Counted from the first letter of the stretch, positions 52,624 through 62,452 are shown. The stretch is DNA of 64,000 nucleotides from Saprospiraceae bacterium (GCA_016715985.1 JADJXD010000001.1:1984001-2048000); one strand, 5' to 3'. Notes: generated by a model from the letters alone, not told the origin. Numbers and translations: made by a program.

Positions 52624-55497
52624 ATGTCCTCACAACCCTTAACTAATTTCGCTAAGAGACATATCGGAATTTCATCCACTGAGCTCACTGAAATGCTAAA
52701 CATCATCGGAGTATCATCCTTAGATCAGTTAATGGATGAAACTGTACCCTCCGGCATCCGGATGCATCAAAAACTAAATATTCCGGATGCATTGTCTGAA
52801 AACCAGTATCTGACTTTGCTGAGAGGTATAGCATCTAAAAATAAACTTTTTAAAACTTATATCGGACAAGGTTACTACGGTACTATCACTCCCACAGTTA
52901 TCCTGAGAAATATTTTCCAGAATCCGGGATGGTACACGCAATATACTCCTTATCAGGCTGAAATAGCCCAGGGAAGACTGGAAGCTTTGTTGAATTTTCA
53001 AACGATGGTATCTGACCTGACAGGTCTTCCTATTGCCAGTGCATCTCTCTTAGACGAAGCGACCGCCGCTGCTGAAGCAATGGCAATGTGCGAAGGAATC
53101 AGAAATAAAAAAAGAAAAAACAATCCTGCAAACAAATTTTTTGTAGATCAGCATGTGTATAAACAAACTTTGGATGTCATCATCACCCGGGCAACTCCAC
53201 TCAATATTGAAGTGATTGTTGGAGACTGGAAAAAATTTGACTTCTCCGAAGAATGCATTGGTGTACTAATTCAATATCCGAATGCAGAAGGTCAAATTGA
53301 AGATTACAGACAATTTGCTGCTAACTGTAACGAGAAAGAAATTCAGGTAATTGTAGCTGCAGATATCATGAGTCTTGCACTTCTCAATCCTCCGGGGGAA
53401 TGGGGAGCAGATGTAGTAGTGGGCAATACACAAAGATTTGGTGTACCTAAAGGATACGGTGGTCCACATGCTGCATTTTTTTCTACAAAGGACGATCATA
53501 AAAGAGTTATTCCAGGAAGAATTATAGGTCTTTCGGTAGATGTAAAAGGAAATCCTGCATTAAGAATGGCTTTACAGACCAGAGAGCAACACATCAGACG
53601 TGAAAAAGCCACTTCCAATATTTGTACAGCACAGGCATTGCTGGCTGTTATGGCAGGAATGTACGCAGTTTATCACGGACCTGAAGGAATCAAAGAAATA
53701 GCAGGTAGTATCAATAAACTAACCAATATTCTGGTTGAAAATCTGAAATCCAATTCTGTTGATGTAATTACATCTGAATATTTTGATACGATTACAATAC
53801 AAATGAATGCCAACTTGGTAAGCAAAATCAGAAAAGCTGCTGAAGATGCAGAGATTAACTTCTTTTATCCGGCAGCAGACAAAATCAGTATTGCATTGGA
53901 TGAAACAACTACTATAGAAGACGTAAAACAAATTGTAGATATTTTTGAACAGGTCACCGGAAATAAATCCCGCTTTAATGCTGGCCACCAAGAAAACACG
54001 CTTGGCAATATGGTAAGAAATTCTGACATATTGACACATCCCGTTTTTTCTTCTTATCATACAGAAAGCAAGATGATGAGATATATCAAAAGTCTTGAAA
54101 ATAAAGATTTATCCTTGGTTCATTCGATGATTTCTCTCGGTTCCTGCACAATGAAGCTAAATGCAGCAAGTGAAATGATTCCGGTATCCTGGCCTGAATT
54201 TTCATCACTGCACCCATTTGTGCCGGTAGATCAGGCAAGAGGGTACCAGCAAATATTTACTGAACTGGAGTCTTATCTGTCAGAAATTACAGGATTTACG
54301 GCTTGTTCATTACAACCAAACTCCGGAGCACAAGGCGAATATGCTGGTTTGTTGACGATAAAGGCATATCATGAAGACAGGAATGATGGACACCGGAATG
54401 TTGCTTTGATCCCTTCGTCTGCCCATGGAACCAATCCGGCAAGTGCTGTGATGTGTGGTATGGAAGTAATCGTTGTTGCTTGTGATGAAAAGGGAAATGT
54501 TGATATGGAAGATCTGAAAGCGAAAACAGCTCAATATAAAGAGCGTTTGGCCGCACTGATGATTACATATCCGAGTACTCATGGCGTATTTGAGACTTCC
54601 ATTAAGGAAATTTGTAATCTTATCCACGAAAATGGTGGATTGGTTTATATGGATGGTGCCAATATGAATGCTCAGGTTGGACTTACAAGTCCCGGTATCA
54701 TTGGAGCGGATGTATGTCACCTGAATCTGCACAAAACTTTTGCCATACCGCATGGAGGAGGAGGTCCGGGAATGGGACCGATATGTGTCAACAATAAACT
54801 GGCGCCATTCTTGCCGGGTCATGCAATTATCAGAACTGGTGGTGAAAAATCAACACATGCAGTTTCTTCTGCTCCCTGGGGTAGTGCCAGCATTTTGCTT
54901 ATTTCATATGGTTACATCCGAATGTTGGGTGCAGAAGGTATTACAAACGCAACCAAATATGCTATTCTGAATGCCAACTATATAAAAGCAAGACTTGAAA
55001 AATCTTACCCTATCCTTTACTCCGGCGAAATGGGACGGGCAGCACATGAAATGATCGTTGACCTGAGACAGTTCAAATCAGCCGGTATCAGTGCTGAAGA
55101 TGTCGCCAAAAGATTGATGGATTATGGCTTTCATGCTCCGACACTATCTTTTCCGGTGGCAGGAACCATTATGATTGAGCCGACAGAAAGTGAAGATAAA
55201 GCTGAATTGGACAGATTTTGTGATGCCTTGCTAAGTATCAGAGAAGAGATAGACGAAGTTGCAAGAGGTGAAATGGATGTACATTCCAATGTTCTGACGA
55301 ATGCCCCACATACTTCTTTGACTGTTTGCAGCGACGCTTGGGGTTATACTTACAACAGAGAAAAAGCGGCTTTTCCCTTACCTTATCTTAAGAATGGAAA
55401 TAAATTCTGGCCGTCTGTATCAAGAGTAGATAATGCACACGGTGATCGTAATCTAATATGTATATGTCCGCCAATAGAGAGTTATATGAATAGTTAA
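52624..55497 (+). CDS. gcvP: Glycine dehydrogenase (decarboxylating), glycine cleavage P protein
   Basis: A 957-aa single-chain P protein, which decarboxylates glycine and passes the aminomethyl group to H protein. The opening FAKRHIGIS is conserved. The N-terminal half carries GYYGTITPTVILRN and the C-terminal half SLGSCTMKLNAA, SSAHGTNPASA and DGANMNAQVGL. The PLP lysine is K704 in LHKTFAIPHGGGGPGMGP. Both halves are present and full length. H and T proteins are not in the window. Its stop is followed by a group II intron that probably separates it from the terminator it once shared with the convergent gene. Confidence 0.96.
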   Translation: MSSQPLTNFAKRHIGISSTELTEMLNIIGVSSLDQLMDETVPSGIRMHQKLNIPDALSENQYLTLLRGIASKNKLFKTYIGQGYYGTITPTVILRNIFQNPGWYTQYTPYQAEIAQGRLEALLNFQTMVSDLTGLPIASASLLDEATAAAEAMAMCEGIRNKKRKNNPANKFFVDQHVYKQTLDVIITRATPLNIEVIVGDWKKFDFSEECIGVLIQYPNAEGQIEDYRQFAANCNEKEIQVIVAADIMSLALLNPPGEWGADVVVGNTQRFGVPKGYGGPHAAFFSTKDDHKRVIPGRIIGLSVDVKGNPALRMALQTREQHIRREKATSNICTAQALLAVMAGMYAVYHGPEGIKEIAGSINKLTNILVENLKSNSVDVITSEYFDTITIQMNANLVSKIRKAAEDAEINFFYPAADKISIALDETTTIEDVKQIVDIFEQVTGNKSRFNAGHQENTLGNMVRNSDILTHPVFSSYHTESKMMRYIKSLENKDLSLVHSMISLGSCTMKLNAASEMIPVSWPEFSSLHPFVPVDQARGYQQIFTELESYLSEITGFTACSLQPNSGAQGEYAGLLTIKAYHEDRNDGHRNVALIPSSAHGTNPASAVMCGMEVIVVACDEKGNVDMEDLKAKTAQYKERLAALMITYPSTHGVFETSIKEICNLIHENGGLVYMDGANMNAQVGLTSPGIIGADVCHLNLHKTFAIPHGGGGPGMGPICVNNKLAPFLPGHAIIRTGGEKSTHAVSSAPWGSASILLISYGYIRMLGAEGITNATKYAILNANYIKARLEKSYPILYSGEMGRAAHEMIVDLRQFKSAGISAEDVAKRLMDYGFHAPTLSFPVAGTIMIEPTESEDKAELDRFCDALLSIREEIDEVARGEMDVHSNVLTNAPHTSLTVCSDAWGYTYNREKAAFPLPYLKNGNKFWPSVSRVDNAHGDRNLICICPPIESYMNS

Positions 55498-55515
55498 AAC
55501 AACTGTTTTTATTGA

Positions 55516-57429
55516 ATTGAGTAGGAGGTAGATAATTAATTTATCTACCGTCCTCTCACACCACCGTACGTGCCGTTCGGCATACGGCGGTTCGCAAAGT
55601 TACTAAGTTTTACTGTAAGCTCGGCTGAAAGTGAGCAGTTTAAGGTTCTCGAAATACTGGTTGGTCAAACTAGTCGCTAATATCGGACTATTGGCGATTC
55701 TCCAATAACTTTTCCTTGTATTAGCAAATTCCCATGCTTTGAAATTTGGCACGCCAAGTTTTATTAGATTATCATGCTTCGTCTTTACACGCTTCCAGTT
55801 CTTCCAATAGCACATTCTTAGTCGCCTTCTCAGCCATTCGTCTAACTTTTGGCAATGACTCTTGATGTCCGCTAGTTTATAGTAACTTACCCAGCCACCT
55901 ATGAGGCTTGATAGTTTCTTTATCCTTACTTCTATACTCATGCCATTACTTCTACTTGTCAATTTCCTGACCTTTTCCTTTATCCGTTCGAGTGATTTAG
56001 GATGGATTCTTACCCCTATTTCTTTTCGTTTCTGATAAAAGCTAAAGCCTAAGAATTTTCGTTCCTTCGGGCTGCCTGTTTCACTTTTCTTCTCATTTAC
56101 CTTCAGTCGGAGTTCTTCTTCCAAGTATTTACTGACACTTCGCATCACTCGTTCTGCTGATCGTTTTGTCTGTACATAGATATTACAATCATCTGCGTAT
56201 CTGCAAAATTTGTGACCACGACGCTCTAACTCCTTGTCCAATTTATCCAATATCACATTTGATAACAGCGGACTTAATGGCCCACCTTGTGGCGTGCCTT
56301 CTTCCGTCTTGCTATATAAACCACCTATCATTACTCCTGATTCTAAGTACTCTCTTATCAATTTCAGTACTCTCTTATCTCCTATCTTTTCTGATAGCAG
56401 ATACATCAATTTGTCATGATTAACCCGATCAAAGAACTTTTCCAGATCAATATCTACTACATACTTCCTACCACTTTCTATGTACTCCTTCGCTTTTAAT
56501 ATCGCTTGGTGTGCATTCCGATTGGGTCTGAAGCCGTAGCTACTATCTGAAAATCCTTCTTCGTATATCGGTGTCAGTACTTGGCTTATCGCTTGCTGTA
56601 TCATACGGTCTATTACTGTTGGTATCCCCAACATCCTTACCCCACCATCTGGTTTCGGTATTTCCACTCGTTTTACTGCTTGTGACTTATACCTGCCTGT
56701 CATTAACTGCTCTTTTAGTGTACTCCCGTGTTCTTTAAGATATTTTAGCATTTCGCTTACTTCCATCTTATCAATGCCCGAGCTGCCACCATTTTCTAAC
56801 ACTCGCAAATATGCCAGATTCATATTCTCTCGTGATAGTATTTTCTCAAGCAGTCCATGATGCTTACTGTTCTCATCTCTTCCTTCTGTTCTCGCCGCAA
56901 CATAGCTAGGCTCTCCCAACTTACCTTGAGATTCCATCTCTACTTCCATTGTGGATTCCTTGTCCCCCAAGTTTGTCTGCTTTCTACGCTCTGTCATGAG
57001 ATTACAAAATTTATAGATTCTTTGCGTTCTGTCCTTCCTTTCGTAGTGCTAACGTACCACTCCAGTACTATGACGTCTGCTGACTTCTGTACATTCAGCC
57101 ACATATCACTATGTAGGTTGATACTTCTAAAAAAAAATTATCCGTATCGTATATACAGATCTCCCCAGGTAAGAATAATAACCTTCATCTCATATACCTG
57201 CTGAATTTACTCCTTAGAACTCGGGTAGTATAGGACTTTGTTTTGTTTAGCAAACTCGTCCGTTCTAAGTAAGCCTTATATTCAGTTTCTGTCCGTCAGG
57301 CCGAGATTTTGCCGCCAGCTTCTTTCAGATTCGCAGTCACCCACGACACCCTTGCTCTTGGCTAGTGGTTCCTACTACCAAGCCCACAGAGGACTTTCAC
57401 CTCCAAGTTATTACCCATGCTGGGCACAC
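55516..57429 (-). mobile_element. Group II intron
   Basis: About 1.9 kb on the minus strand. The 5' end GTGTGCCCAGCATGGG begins at 57429 and matches the GUGYG 5' consensus of group II introns. The 3' part has domain V (a hairpin around 55561-55592 with CGTATGCCG ... ACGGCACGTACGG) and domain VI (stem near 55521-55556), ending near 55516 with a ...CTACTCAAT 3' terminus. The exact 3' end could be off by a few bases. One ORF (RT/maturase, 55603-56997) lies between domains. The upstream side is a terminator hairpin immediately next to the 5' splice site. Confidence 0.85.
55603..56997 (-). CDS. ltrA: Group II intron reverse transcriptase/maturase
   Basis: A 464-aa intron-encoded protein. RT domains are visible in order: VEIPKPDGGVRMLGIPTVIDR, YGFRPNRNAHQAI, DIDLEKFFDRVNHD, GTPQGGPLSPLL, and the catalytic RYADD with Tyr267 (YADD at 267-270). 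The X/thumb domain follows (LIGGWVSYYKLADIKSHCQ) and the maturase part (RRLRMCYWKNWKRVKTK). The C-terminus ends FSRAYSKT; there is no HNH endonuclease, so mobility must use target-primed or strand-invasion mechanisms without En. It is intact and probably active for splicing. The N-terminal 90 residues are a longer leader than in many LtrA proteins. Confidence 0.93.
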   Translation of the reverse strand: MTERRKQTNLGDKESTMEVEMESQGKLGEPSYVAARTEGRDENSKHHGLLEKILSRENMNLAYLRVLENGGSSGIDKMEVSEMLKYLKEHGSTLKEQLMTGRYKSQAVKRVEIPKPDGGVRMLGIPTVIDRMIQQAISQVLTPIYEEGFSDSSYGFRPNRNAHQAILKAKEYIESGRKYVVDIDLEKFFDRVNHDKLMYLLSEKIGDKRVLKLIREYLESGVMIGGLYSKTEEGTPQGGPLSPLLSNVILDKLDKELERRGHKFCRYADDCNIYVQTKRSAERVMRSVSKYLEEELRLKVNEKKSETGSPKERKFLGFSFYQKRKEIGVRIHPKSLERIKEKVRKLTSRSNGMSIEVRIKKLSSLIGGWVSYYKLADIKSHCQKLDEWLRRRLRMCYWKNWKRVKTKHDNLIKLGVPNFKAWEFANTRKSYWRIANSPILATSLTNQYFENLKLLTFSRAYSKT

Positions 57430-57430
57430 T

Positions 57431-57467
57431 AAAAAAAGGCTTCTCTTTACCGGAGAAGCCTTTTTTT
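57431..57467. terminator. Terminator hairpin at the 5' splice site of the intron
   Basis: The GC-rich part of the stem, GGCTTCTC/GAGAAGCC, is extended by seven A-T pairs on each side and has a 7-base loop (57446-57452). Reading the minus strand it ends in a T-run, then one A, then the intron. It is the terminator of the T9SS thioredoxin-fold gene ending at 57498. Being a symmetrical A-stem-T structure, it may also have served gcvP before the intron arrived. Confidence 0.85.
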
Positions 57468-57497
57468 ATACTGAAATAAAAAAATTAATCTGTCCTA

Positions 57498-58994
57498 TCA
57501 GATTTTATTAAACTTATGTGCAAACAAACCTTCATTGGTTTTCACGTTCAGAAAATACATCCCGCTTTGTAAATTTCCTACATTTATAAATGTGGCATTT
57601 CTCGAAAGATTAGAGACTACTTTTCCTAAAATGTCTGTTACAAATATTTCATACTCCATACCATTTCTGATAGAAAGATCAATGTTCAGAATATCAGCTA
57701 CAGGATTAGGATATGCATTAAAATACTGAACAAAACTCTCATCTGCCAAACCAGAAGTAAAATCTGCACCGGCAGTAATGGTTTTAGAACTTGTGAAATT
57801 TACATCTGATGCAAATACAGGCTTTAATACAGTACCGTCTGCGGCAAGAATTTCTACCCCCGGTCGTGGGTGATTTGCAGAATTGAAATAATAAAATCCA
57901 TCCTGTCCGGCATCAGTAATTATTAAAGACAAACAATTGATGTCTGTTTCTTCAATATTAATATCATAAGTAAAAGTTTTATTTGCATCCGGGCCACCGC
58001 CACCCCATTGATCAGCAGTGCCAGCACGGTAGTTGGGCACGGTCAGTAATGTTCTGTTTTTATTATCTCTCAGCCTCCAGCTTAACTCAGCCGGATAAAA
58101 GTCTGTCGTGAATTTTACCTGAAAAGTATTTTCCTTCACGATAGGTCTGATATAATTGGTTCTGATAATATTGGATGCTTCGGCTTCTACTGTTTCGTCA
58201 TCAACAGAAAGGACTTTTATTTCAAATTGTGTGGTTTCTGTAATCGTGATTGTTGGTAACGGAATATCTGATTCCTGAAATACGCCGACTGTTTTAGGAT
58301 ATGATTTAATATCCGAAACACCATTTCTGATAAAATCTACCTCAATTTTACTGATTTCTGTTGATCCCATATTAATAAATTTGGGCTTTGTATTAAAAGC
58401 TACTGTTGAGCAAAATGATCTTTCATCAATTACTGAGGAAAAAAGGACATCTTTTTCATTGACAGGGATTAAAGCTTTTAGCCAAACCGGAACATTGTAC
58501 AAGTAACCCCCTACAACAAAAATCGATCTGTCTGGTCTGATTACCAATAAGGTCGGGAATGCATTTATTTTTAATATACCATTAAATGCACTGCTATTAA
58601 TAATTGGGTATTCGATCCCTTCCGTCCAGTCTCCTATAGACCCTCTGTCAGATCCTCCGTTTCCGGGAGCAGCACCATATATATTGCTCAATGGAGTACC
58701 GCCATCCGCTTCGATAGCAATCACCCGAATCTGATCAGTTCCTTCGGGCCCCAATAATTTGTGAAAATCTTTTAACAAACCTTCATTGTGAAATTGCCAG
58801 CAAGGACCACACCAGGTTCCAAACAAATCCAGAATAACAGACTTGCCTGAATCAAGAATCTCAAAGACGTTGATTTCGTTTCCATTAATATCTGTTGCAA
58901 CGATATTGCCTGAAAGCTTCTCACCGGACTTCAATTGTGCTGAGAGTGAAATACTTATAAATGTAATAAAACTCATTAGTAAAAACTGCTTCAT
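57498..58994 (-). CDS. Secreted thioredoxin-fold protein with T9SS type A domain
   Basis: A 498-aa protein with a signal peptide (MKQFLLMSFITFISISLSAQ). A thioredoxin/TlpA-like domain follows, with CGPC at residues 62-65 (LFGTWCGPCWQFHNEG) and a cis-Pro region (INAFPTLLVI). The middle is beta-rich (about 190-400), then the sorting domain (FNAYPNPVADILNIDLS, YEIFVTDILGKVVSN, LQSGMYFLNV). It should be a secreted thiol-disulfide protein exported by T9SS and is probably surface-linked. It is monocistronic and ends in the hairpin next to the intron. Confidence 0.87.
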   Translation of the reverse strand: MKQFLLMSFITFISISLSAQLKSGEKLSGNIVATDINGNEINVFEILDSGKSVILDLFGTWCGPCWQFHNEGLLKDFHKLLGPEGTDQIRVIAIEADGGTPLSNIYGAAPGNGGSDRGSIGDWTEGIEYPIINSSAFNGILKINAFPTLLVIRPDRSIFVVGGYLYNVPVWLKALIPVNEKDVLFSSVIDERSFCSTVAFNTKPKFINMGSTEISKIEVDFIRNGVSDIKSYPKTVGVFQESDIPLPTITITETTQFEIKVLSVDDETVEAEASNIIRTNYIRPIVKENTFQVKFTTDFYPAELSWRLRDNKNRTLLTVPNYRAGTADQWGGGGPDANKTFTYDINIEETDINCLSLIITDAGQDGFYYFNSANHPRPGVEILAADGTVLKPVFASDVNFTSSKTITAGADFTSGLADESFVQYFNAYPNPVADILNIDLSIRNGMEYEIFVTDILGKVVSNLSRNATFINVGNLQSGMYFLNVKTNEGLFAHKFNKI

Positions 58995-59209
58995 AAAAGT
59001 AAATATTTAGTGGGTGTAAAAATTGAGTAAAAATAATATTAAAAATAATATTCCCAACAATATATACTCTAAATGTCTTATAAAACATTTTATTTTCAAA
59101 TTTTAAGAAGCAACTCCGAATTTAAGTTTTAATTTTTTTTGAAAATGCAGTTTTTTTTTCAAACGACTAGTTGCTGGATTGGGTTATTCAATTAAAAACA
59201 CAAACAAGA

Positions 59210-60433
59210 TCAGCGAATTAATGTAAAATTATTTATTTTAGTTCTTTCTTCCCCATTACATCTGTAGCCGATTTTATAAAGGAAGTTGCCCGGATTTAGG
59301 GGTTGTTTGTCAAAGGTTCCATCCCATTGATCAATGACACTCTGTGCAGACCATATTTTAGCGCCCCATCGGTCATACACCTCAAAATATTCCAGCTTTT
59401 CTATTATAAATGTATTTGATATTCCATAAGTGTCATTGAGCCCGTCATTATTGGGCGTGAAAGCTTTTGGCAAGAGGAGATTATTACAATCCAGTTTTTC
59501 CTTGTCCGCGACAAATATATTTATTTCGTCTGAAGTTACACAGCTACCATTGTCAACAGTTATGGTAAATTTAGTGCTTTCATCTGGTGTTGCAGTCGGA
59601 TTTAAGGAAGTATCATCATTCAAAAACGCATCGGGACTCCATAAAACATTGGATGCGCAAGTATTACCAAATTCTATTGTGAGTGACTCTCCTTTGAACA
59701 GGGTAGTATCTTTTGTTACGATCTGGTCAGGGAAAAGGTAAGAATTTGTAATCTCTAGATCTGACAATGCTCTTTGAATGAATTTAAACTCATCTATTTT
59801 TCCTGCGTACTTCTGCCCATCCATACCGAGACACGGATTGCCGGCAAAAGCCAAAGGAGCAGTTCTGCTCAGTATTATATTTTCTCTGGATATCAGTCTC
59901 TCCATCAGTATATTATCTACCAGAATTCTGTATTCGAGATTAAATTTAACCAAAGTCAATCTATGCCAGCATGACTCGTTATTGAGTTTAATTCTTCGGC
60001 TGAAGAAATTATTGATATTACTGCCGATCTCTACCAGAAGCTCATTGGTACTACCAAAGTAGCGGATATTCAGAAGTGAATCAATACTACCACAATCATT
60101 TCTATTGGCAAAAAGATCCATTTCTTTGACAGTGACATCCTGCCAGAAGTAAAAGTCAAGGGTAAAATTATCGTCCATTAATTCTGACAAACGCAGGGGA
60201 AAGGTAATCTGGTCATTGATACCATCTAAATAAACGGCATTTCCACTTAATCCGCAGACACAGTCATATTCACCTGTTTCTTCCGCATCCGGCAATAAAA
60301 AACCAACATCTATCAATGTACAATCATCAAAACTGTAATGCGCTGCTTGTGATTGAGCAACAAAAGTTCCTACTTGATACAAACTAAAAAATATAAAAAA
60401 TATACCAATTTTGAATTGTCTCATTATACTCAT
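59210..60433 (-). CDS. LamG-type protein with T9SS type B sorting domain
   Basis: A 407-aa secreted protein with a signal peptide (about 1-27, ending FVAQ). Residues about 30-215 form a LamG/concanavalin-like carbohydrate-binding domain (HYSFDDCTLIDVG, NAVYLDGINDQITFP, GKIDEFKFIQRALSD). The C-terminal 85 residues are a type B sorting domain: LPKAFTPNNDGLNDTYGI, FEVYDRWGAKIWSAQ and NPGNFLYKIGY, known from gliding-motility-associated proteins. Its last codons overlap nothing, while its start overlaps the ybaB stop by 4 bp (ATGA-type), so the two are translationally coupled. Confidence 0.87.
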   Translation of the reverse strand: MSIMRQFKIGIFFIFFSLYQVGTFVAQSQAAHYSFDDCTLIDVGFLLPDAEETGEYDCVCGLSGNAVYLDGINDQITFPLRLSELMDDNFTLDFYFWQDVTVKEMDLFANRNDCGSIDSLLNIRYFGSTNELLVEIGSNINNFFSRRIKLNNESCWHRLTLVKFNLEYRILVDNILMERLISRENIILSRTAPLAFAGNPCLGMDGQKYAGKIDEFKFIQRALSDLEITNSYLFPDQIVTKDTTLFKGESLTIEFGNTCASNVLWSPDAFLNDDTSLNPTATPDESTKFTITVDNGSCVTSDEINIFVADKEKLDCNNLLLPKAFTPNNDGLNDTYGISNTFIIEKLEYFEVYDRWGAKIWSAQSVIDQWDGTFDKQPLNPGNFLYKIGYRCNGEERTKINNFTLIR

Positions 60434-60735
60434 TTTCCAAATAAATCACCAAAACCCGGTGGTAACATTTCCTGCATCAGACGTTGTGTTTCAACTGCTT
60501 CAGCCTGGGCTATTTTGTCCAATAACCTGTTAAAACATGTAAGTACGCTATCTTCCAACTGTTCTTTGTCATTTTCTGAAATTAATGTATCAGAAATTTC
60601 TACATTCTGAATTTGTCTGGCAGCATTTCCGGTAACTGTGACTCCGCCAAAAGTCTCTGAAAGGACGATCGCAGAAAGTTTTTTTCTAACTTCTGCCTGT
60701 TGTTTTTCCACATTTCCCAATAAATCTCCGAACAT
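60430..60735 (-). CDS. YbaB/EbfC nucleoid-associated protein
   Basis: A 101-aa DNA-binding protein of the YbaB/EbfC family. It opens with MFGDLLGNVEKQQAEVRKKL, then VTVTGNAARQIQNVEIS and a C-terminal helix, ending GFGDLFGK. The family forms dimers that bind DNA as tweezers and act in nucleoid organisation. Its usual neighbours (recR, dnaX) are absent. Its stop overlaps by 4 bp with the start of a secreted T9SS type B protein, an unexpected pairing. Confidence 0.9.
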   Translation of the reverse strand: MFGDLLGNVEKQQAEVRKKLSAIVLSETFGGVTVTGNAARQIQNVEISDTLISENDKEQLEDSVLTCFNRLLDKIAQAEAVETQRLMQEMLPPGFGDLFGK

Positions 60736-61057
60736 TTATGCTAAATTTTTGATTGCAAATATAGTACTTCAATACTTATAGTAAAAAGAAATTGAATTGC
60801 GAAAATTGAAATTTTATAACATTGAAAACATATCTTTTAAAATCCTAAAATTTTGCTATCCAATTTACTTTAGGTATAAAAAACTCATTATGAAGATATG
60901 TTATTGCTTTCTTCAATGAAAGGACTCAGAATATCTACACTTAACATCAACTAAATTAATCTATATTGGTTTAAAAGCTTAATTATTTTACTAATTGGTA
61001 ATGAATGCGTAATTTTGCTCACTTTATTTAGAAACAGTCTGAAAAAACAATAGAATC
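60736..61057. other. AT-rich spacer between ybaB and the E2 gene
   Basis: No ORF or repeat. TAATTTTG at 61010-61017 fits TAnnTTTG, 40 bp before the ATG at 61058, with an unconvincing -33 region. It is probably the promoter region for the E2 gene. Confidence 0.45.
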
Positions 61058-62320
61058 ATGGCAGAAATTATCAGAATGCCTCGTCTGAGCGACACAATGG
61101 AAGAAGGAAATATTGTATCCTGGTTGAAAAAAGAAGGGGATGATGTAAAGTCGGGAGACATTTTGGCCGAAGTGGAAACAGACAAAGCAACTATGGAGCT
61201 GGAAAGTTTTCATAATGGAATCTTGCTATATGTGGGAGTGAAAAGTGGACCTGTTCCTGTTGATGGAATTATTGCTATCATCGGCCAAAAAGGAGAAGAC
61301 TTTAAAGCCCTTCTAAAAGGAGAGAAAAGTGCTCCATCTGAAAAACCTGCACAACCGAAAGAAGAGTCTGTAGCAGAAATTCAAGCAGAACCTGCTATAA
61401 AGGAAACTTCGGTTGAACATACTAAAGTGACTGAACCTGTTTCGACTTCTGACAGCAGGCTGAAAGCTTCACCGCTTGCCAAAACAATAGCAGCAGATGC
61501 AGGAATAGATATCAATAGTGTTCAGGGCTCAGGTGATCAGGGTAGAATCATTAAAAAGGATATTGAAAACTATATTCAGAATAAACCTGCGGTGTCTGCA
61601 GTTCAAAATGCCACCACTTCGATGCAAGTGGTTTCGGATTTTCAATATGGAGATGTGCCCGTATCACAAATGCGTAAAGTTATCGCTAAAAGATTGGGTG
61701 AAAGCAAGTTTACTGCTCCGCATTTTTACCTGACTATCGAGATCAACATGGACAATGCTGTGGAAGCCAGAAAAAGTGTGAATGAGGTGTCACCTGTGAA
61801 GATATCGTTTAATGATATGGTAGTTAAAGCTTGTGCCACTTCATTAAGAAGGCATCCTGCAGTGAATTCTTCCTGGTTGGGGGATAAAATTACTTACCAT
61901 AAAGATATAAATATAGGCGTTGCCGTAGCTGTGGAAGATGGTTTGTTGGTACCGGTAATAAAAAATGCTGATGTTAAACCTTTGGGTTACATCAATCAGG
62001 AGGTCAAAGAATTGGCGGGTAAAGCAAAAACAAAAAAATTGCAACCTCAGGAAATGCAGGGCAATACCTTTACAATCAGTAATCTTGGAATGTTTGATAT
62101 TGATGAATTTACAGCAATTATAAACCCACCCGATGCCTGTATTCTGGCAGTAGGTTCCATTATCAAAAAACCGATTGTAAAAAACGATCAGATTGTTATT
62201 GGAAATATGATGAAGGTAACCTTATCATGTGATCACAGAGTAGTAGATGGGGCGACAGGTGCACAGTTTTTACAGACATTAAGATCGATGTTGGAAAATC
62301 CATTAATGATGCTGGTTTAG
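61058..62320 (+). CDS. pdhC: Dihydrolipoyllysine-residue acetyltransferase, E2 of pyruvate dehydrogenase
   Basis: A 420-aa acyltransferase of the pyruvate dehydrogenase complex. The lipoyl domain has K43 (ETDKATMELES) after RMPRLSDTMEEG, the wording of PDH-type rather than SucB-type E2. The linker is Glu/Pro-rich, followed by the E3-binding domain (ASPLAKTIAADAGIDINSV) and the catalytic domain ending LSCDHRVVDG (H393). It is a single-lipoyl form. E1 genes are not adjacent, so the operon is split in this genome. It is flanked downstream by a GC-rich repeat. Confidence 0.92.
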   Translation: MAEIIRMPRLSDTMEEGNIVSWLKKEGDDVKSGDILAEVETDKATMELESFHNGILLYVGVKSGPVPVDGIIAIIGQKGEDFKALLKGEKSAPSEKPAQPKEESVAEIQAEPAIKETSVEHTKVTEPVSTSDSRLKASPLAKTIAADAGIDINSVQGSGDQGRIIKKDIENYIQNKPAVSAVQNATTSMQVVSDFQYGDVPVSQMRKVIAKRLGESKFTAPHFYLTIEINMDNAVEARKSVNEVSPVKISFNDMVVKACATSLRRHPAVNSSWLGDKITYHKDINIGVAVAVEDGLLVPVIKNADVKPLGYINQEVKELAGKAKTKKLQPQEMQGNTFTISNLGMFDIDEFTAIINPPDACILAVGSIIKKPIVKNDQIVIGNMMKVTLSCDHRVVDGATGAQFLQTLRSMLENPLMMLV

Positions 62321-62366
62321 GCCGGAATAGGTATTCATGAGTTTATTAAATCTTGTAAAGAGAAAA

Positions 62367-62452
62367 GGTCGTCCCTTTAGGGAATGAGCCTGCCTGACTC
62401 CGTGGGCAGGCAGACCCGCTTGCCCACAGAGTCGGGCAGAAGTTGCGGGATA
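62367..62452. repeat. GC-rich palindromic repeat (family 4), copy C (inverted)
   Basis: The reverse complement of the element at 25949-26040: it starts GGTCGTCCCTTTAGGGAAT and ends TTGCGGGAT, with GGGCAGGC hairpins between. It lies in the gap between the E2 gene and the serine hydrolase gene; the rest of that gap is AT-rich and empty. Confidence 0.85.

Noticed and set aside
54310..54822. 170-codon open frame opposite gcvP
   Set aside because: It follows the codon pattern of gcvP on the other strand and has no recognisable domain.
56857..57204. Open frames on the plus strand inside the group II intron
   Set aside because: They cross ribozyme domains I-IV and the RT antisense strand; no coding features.
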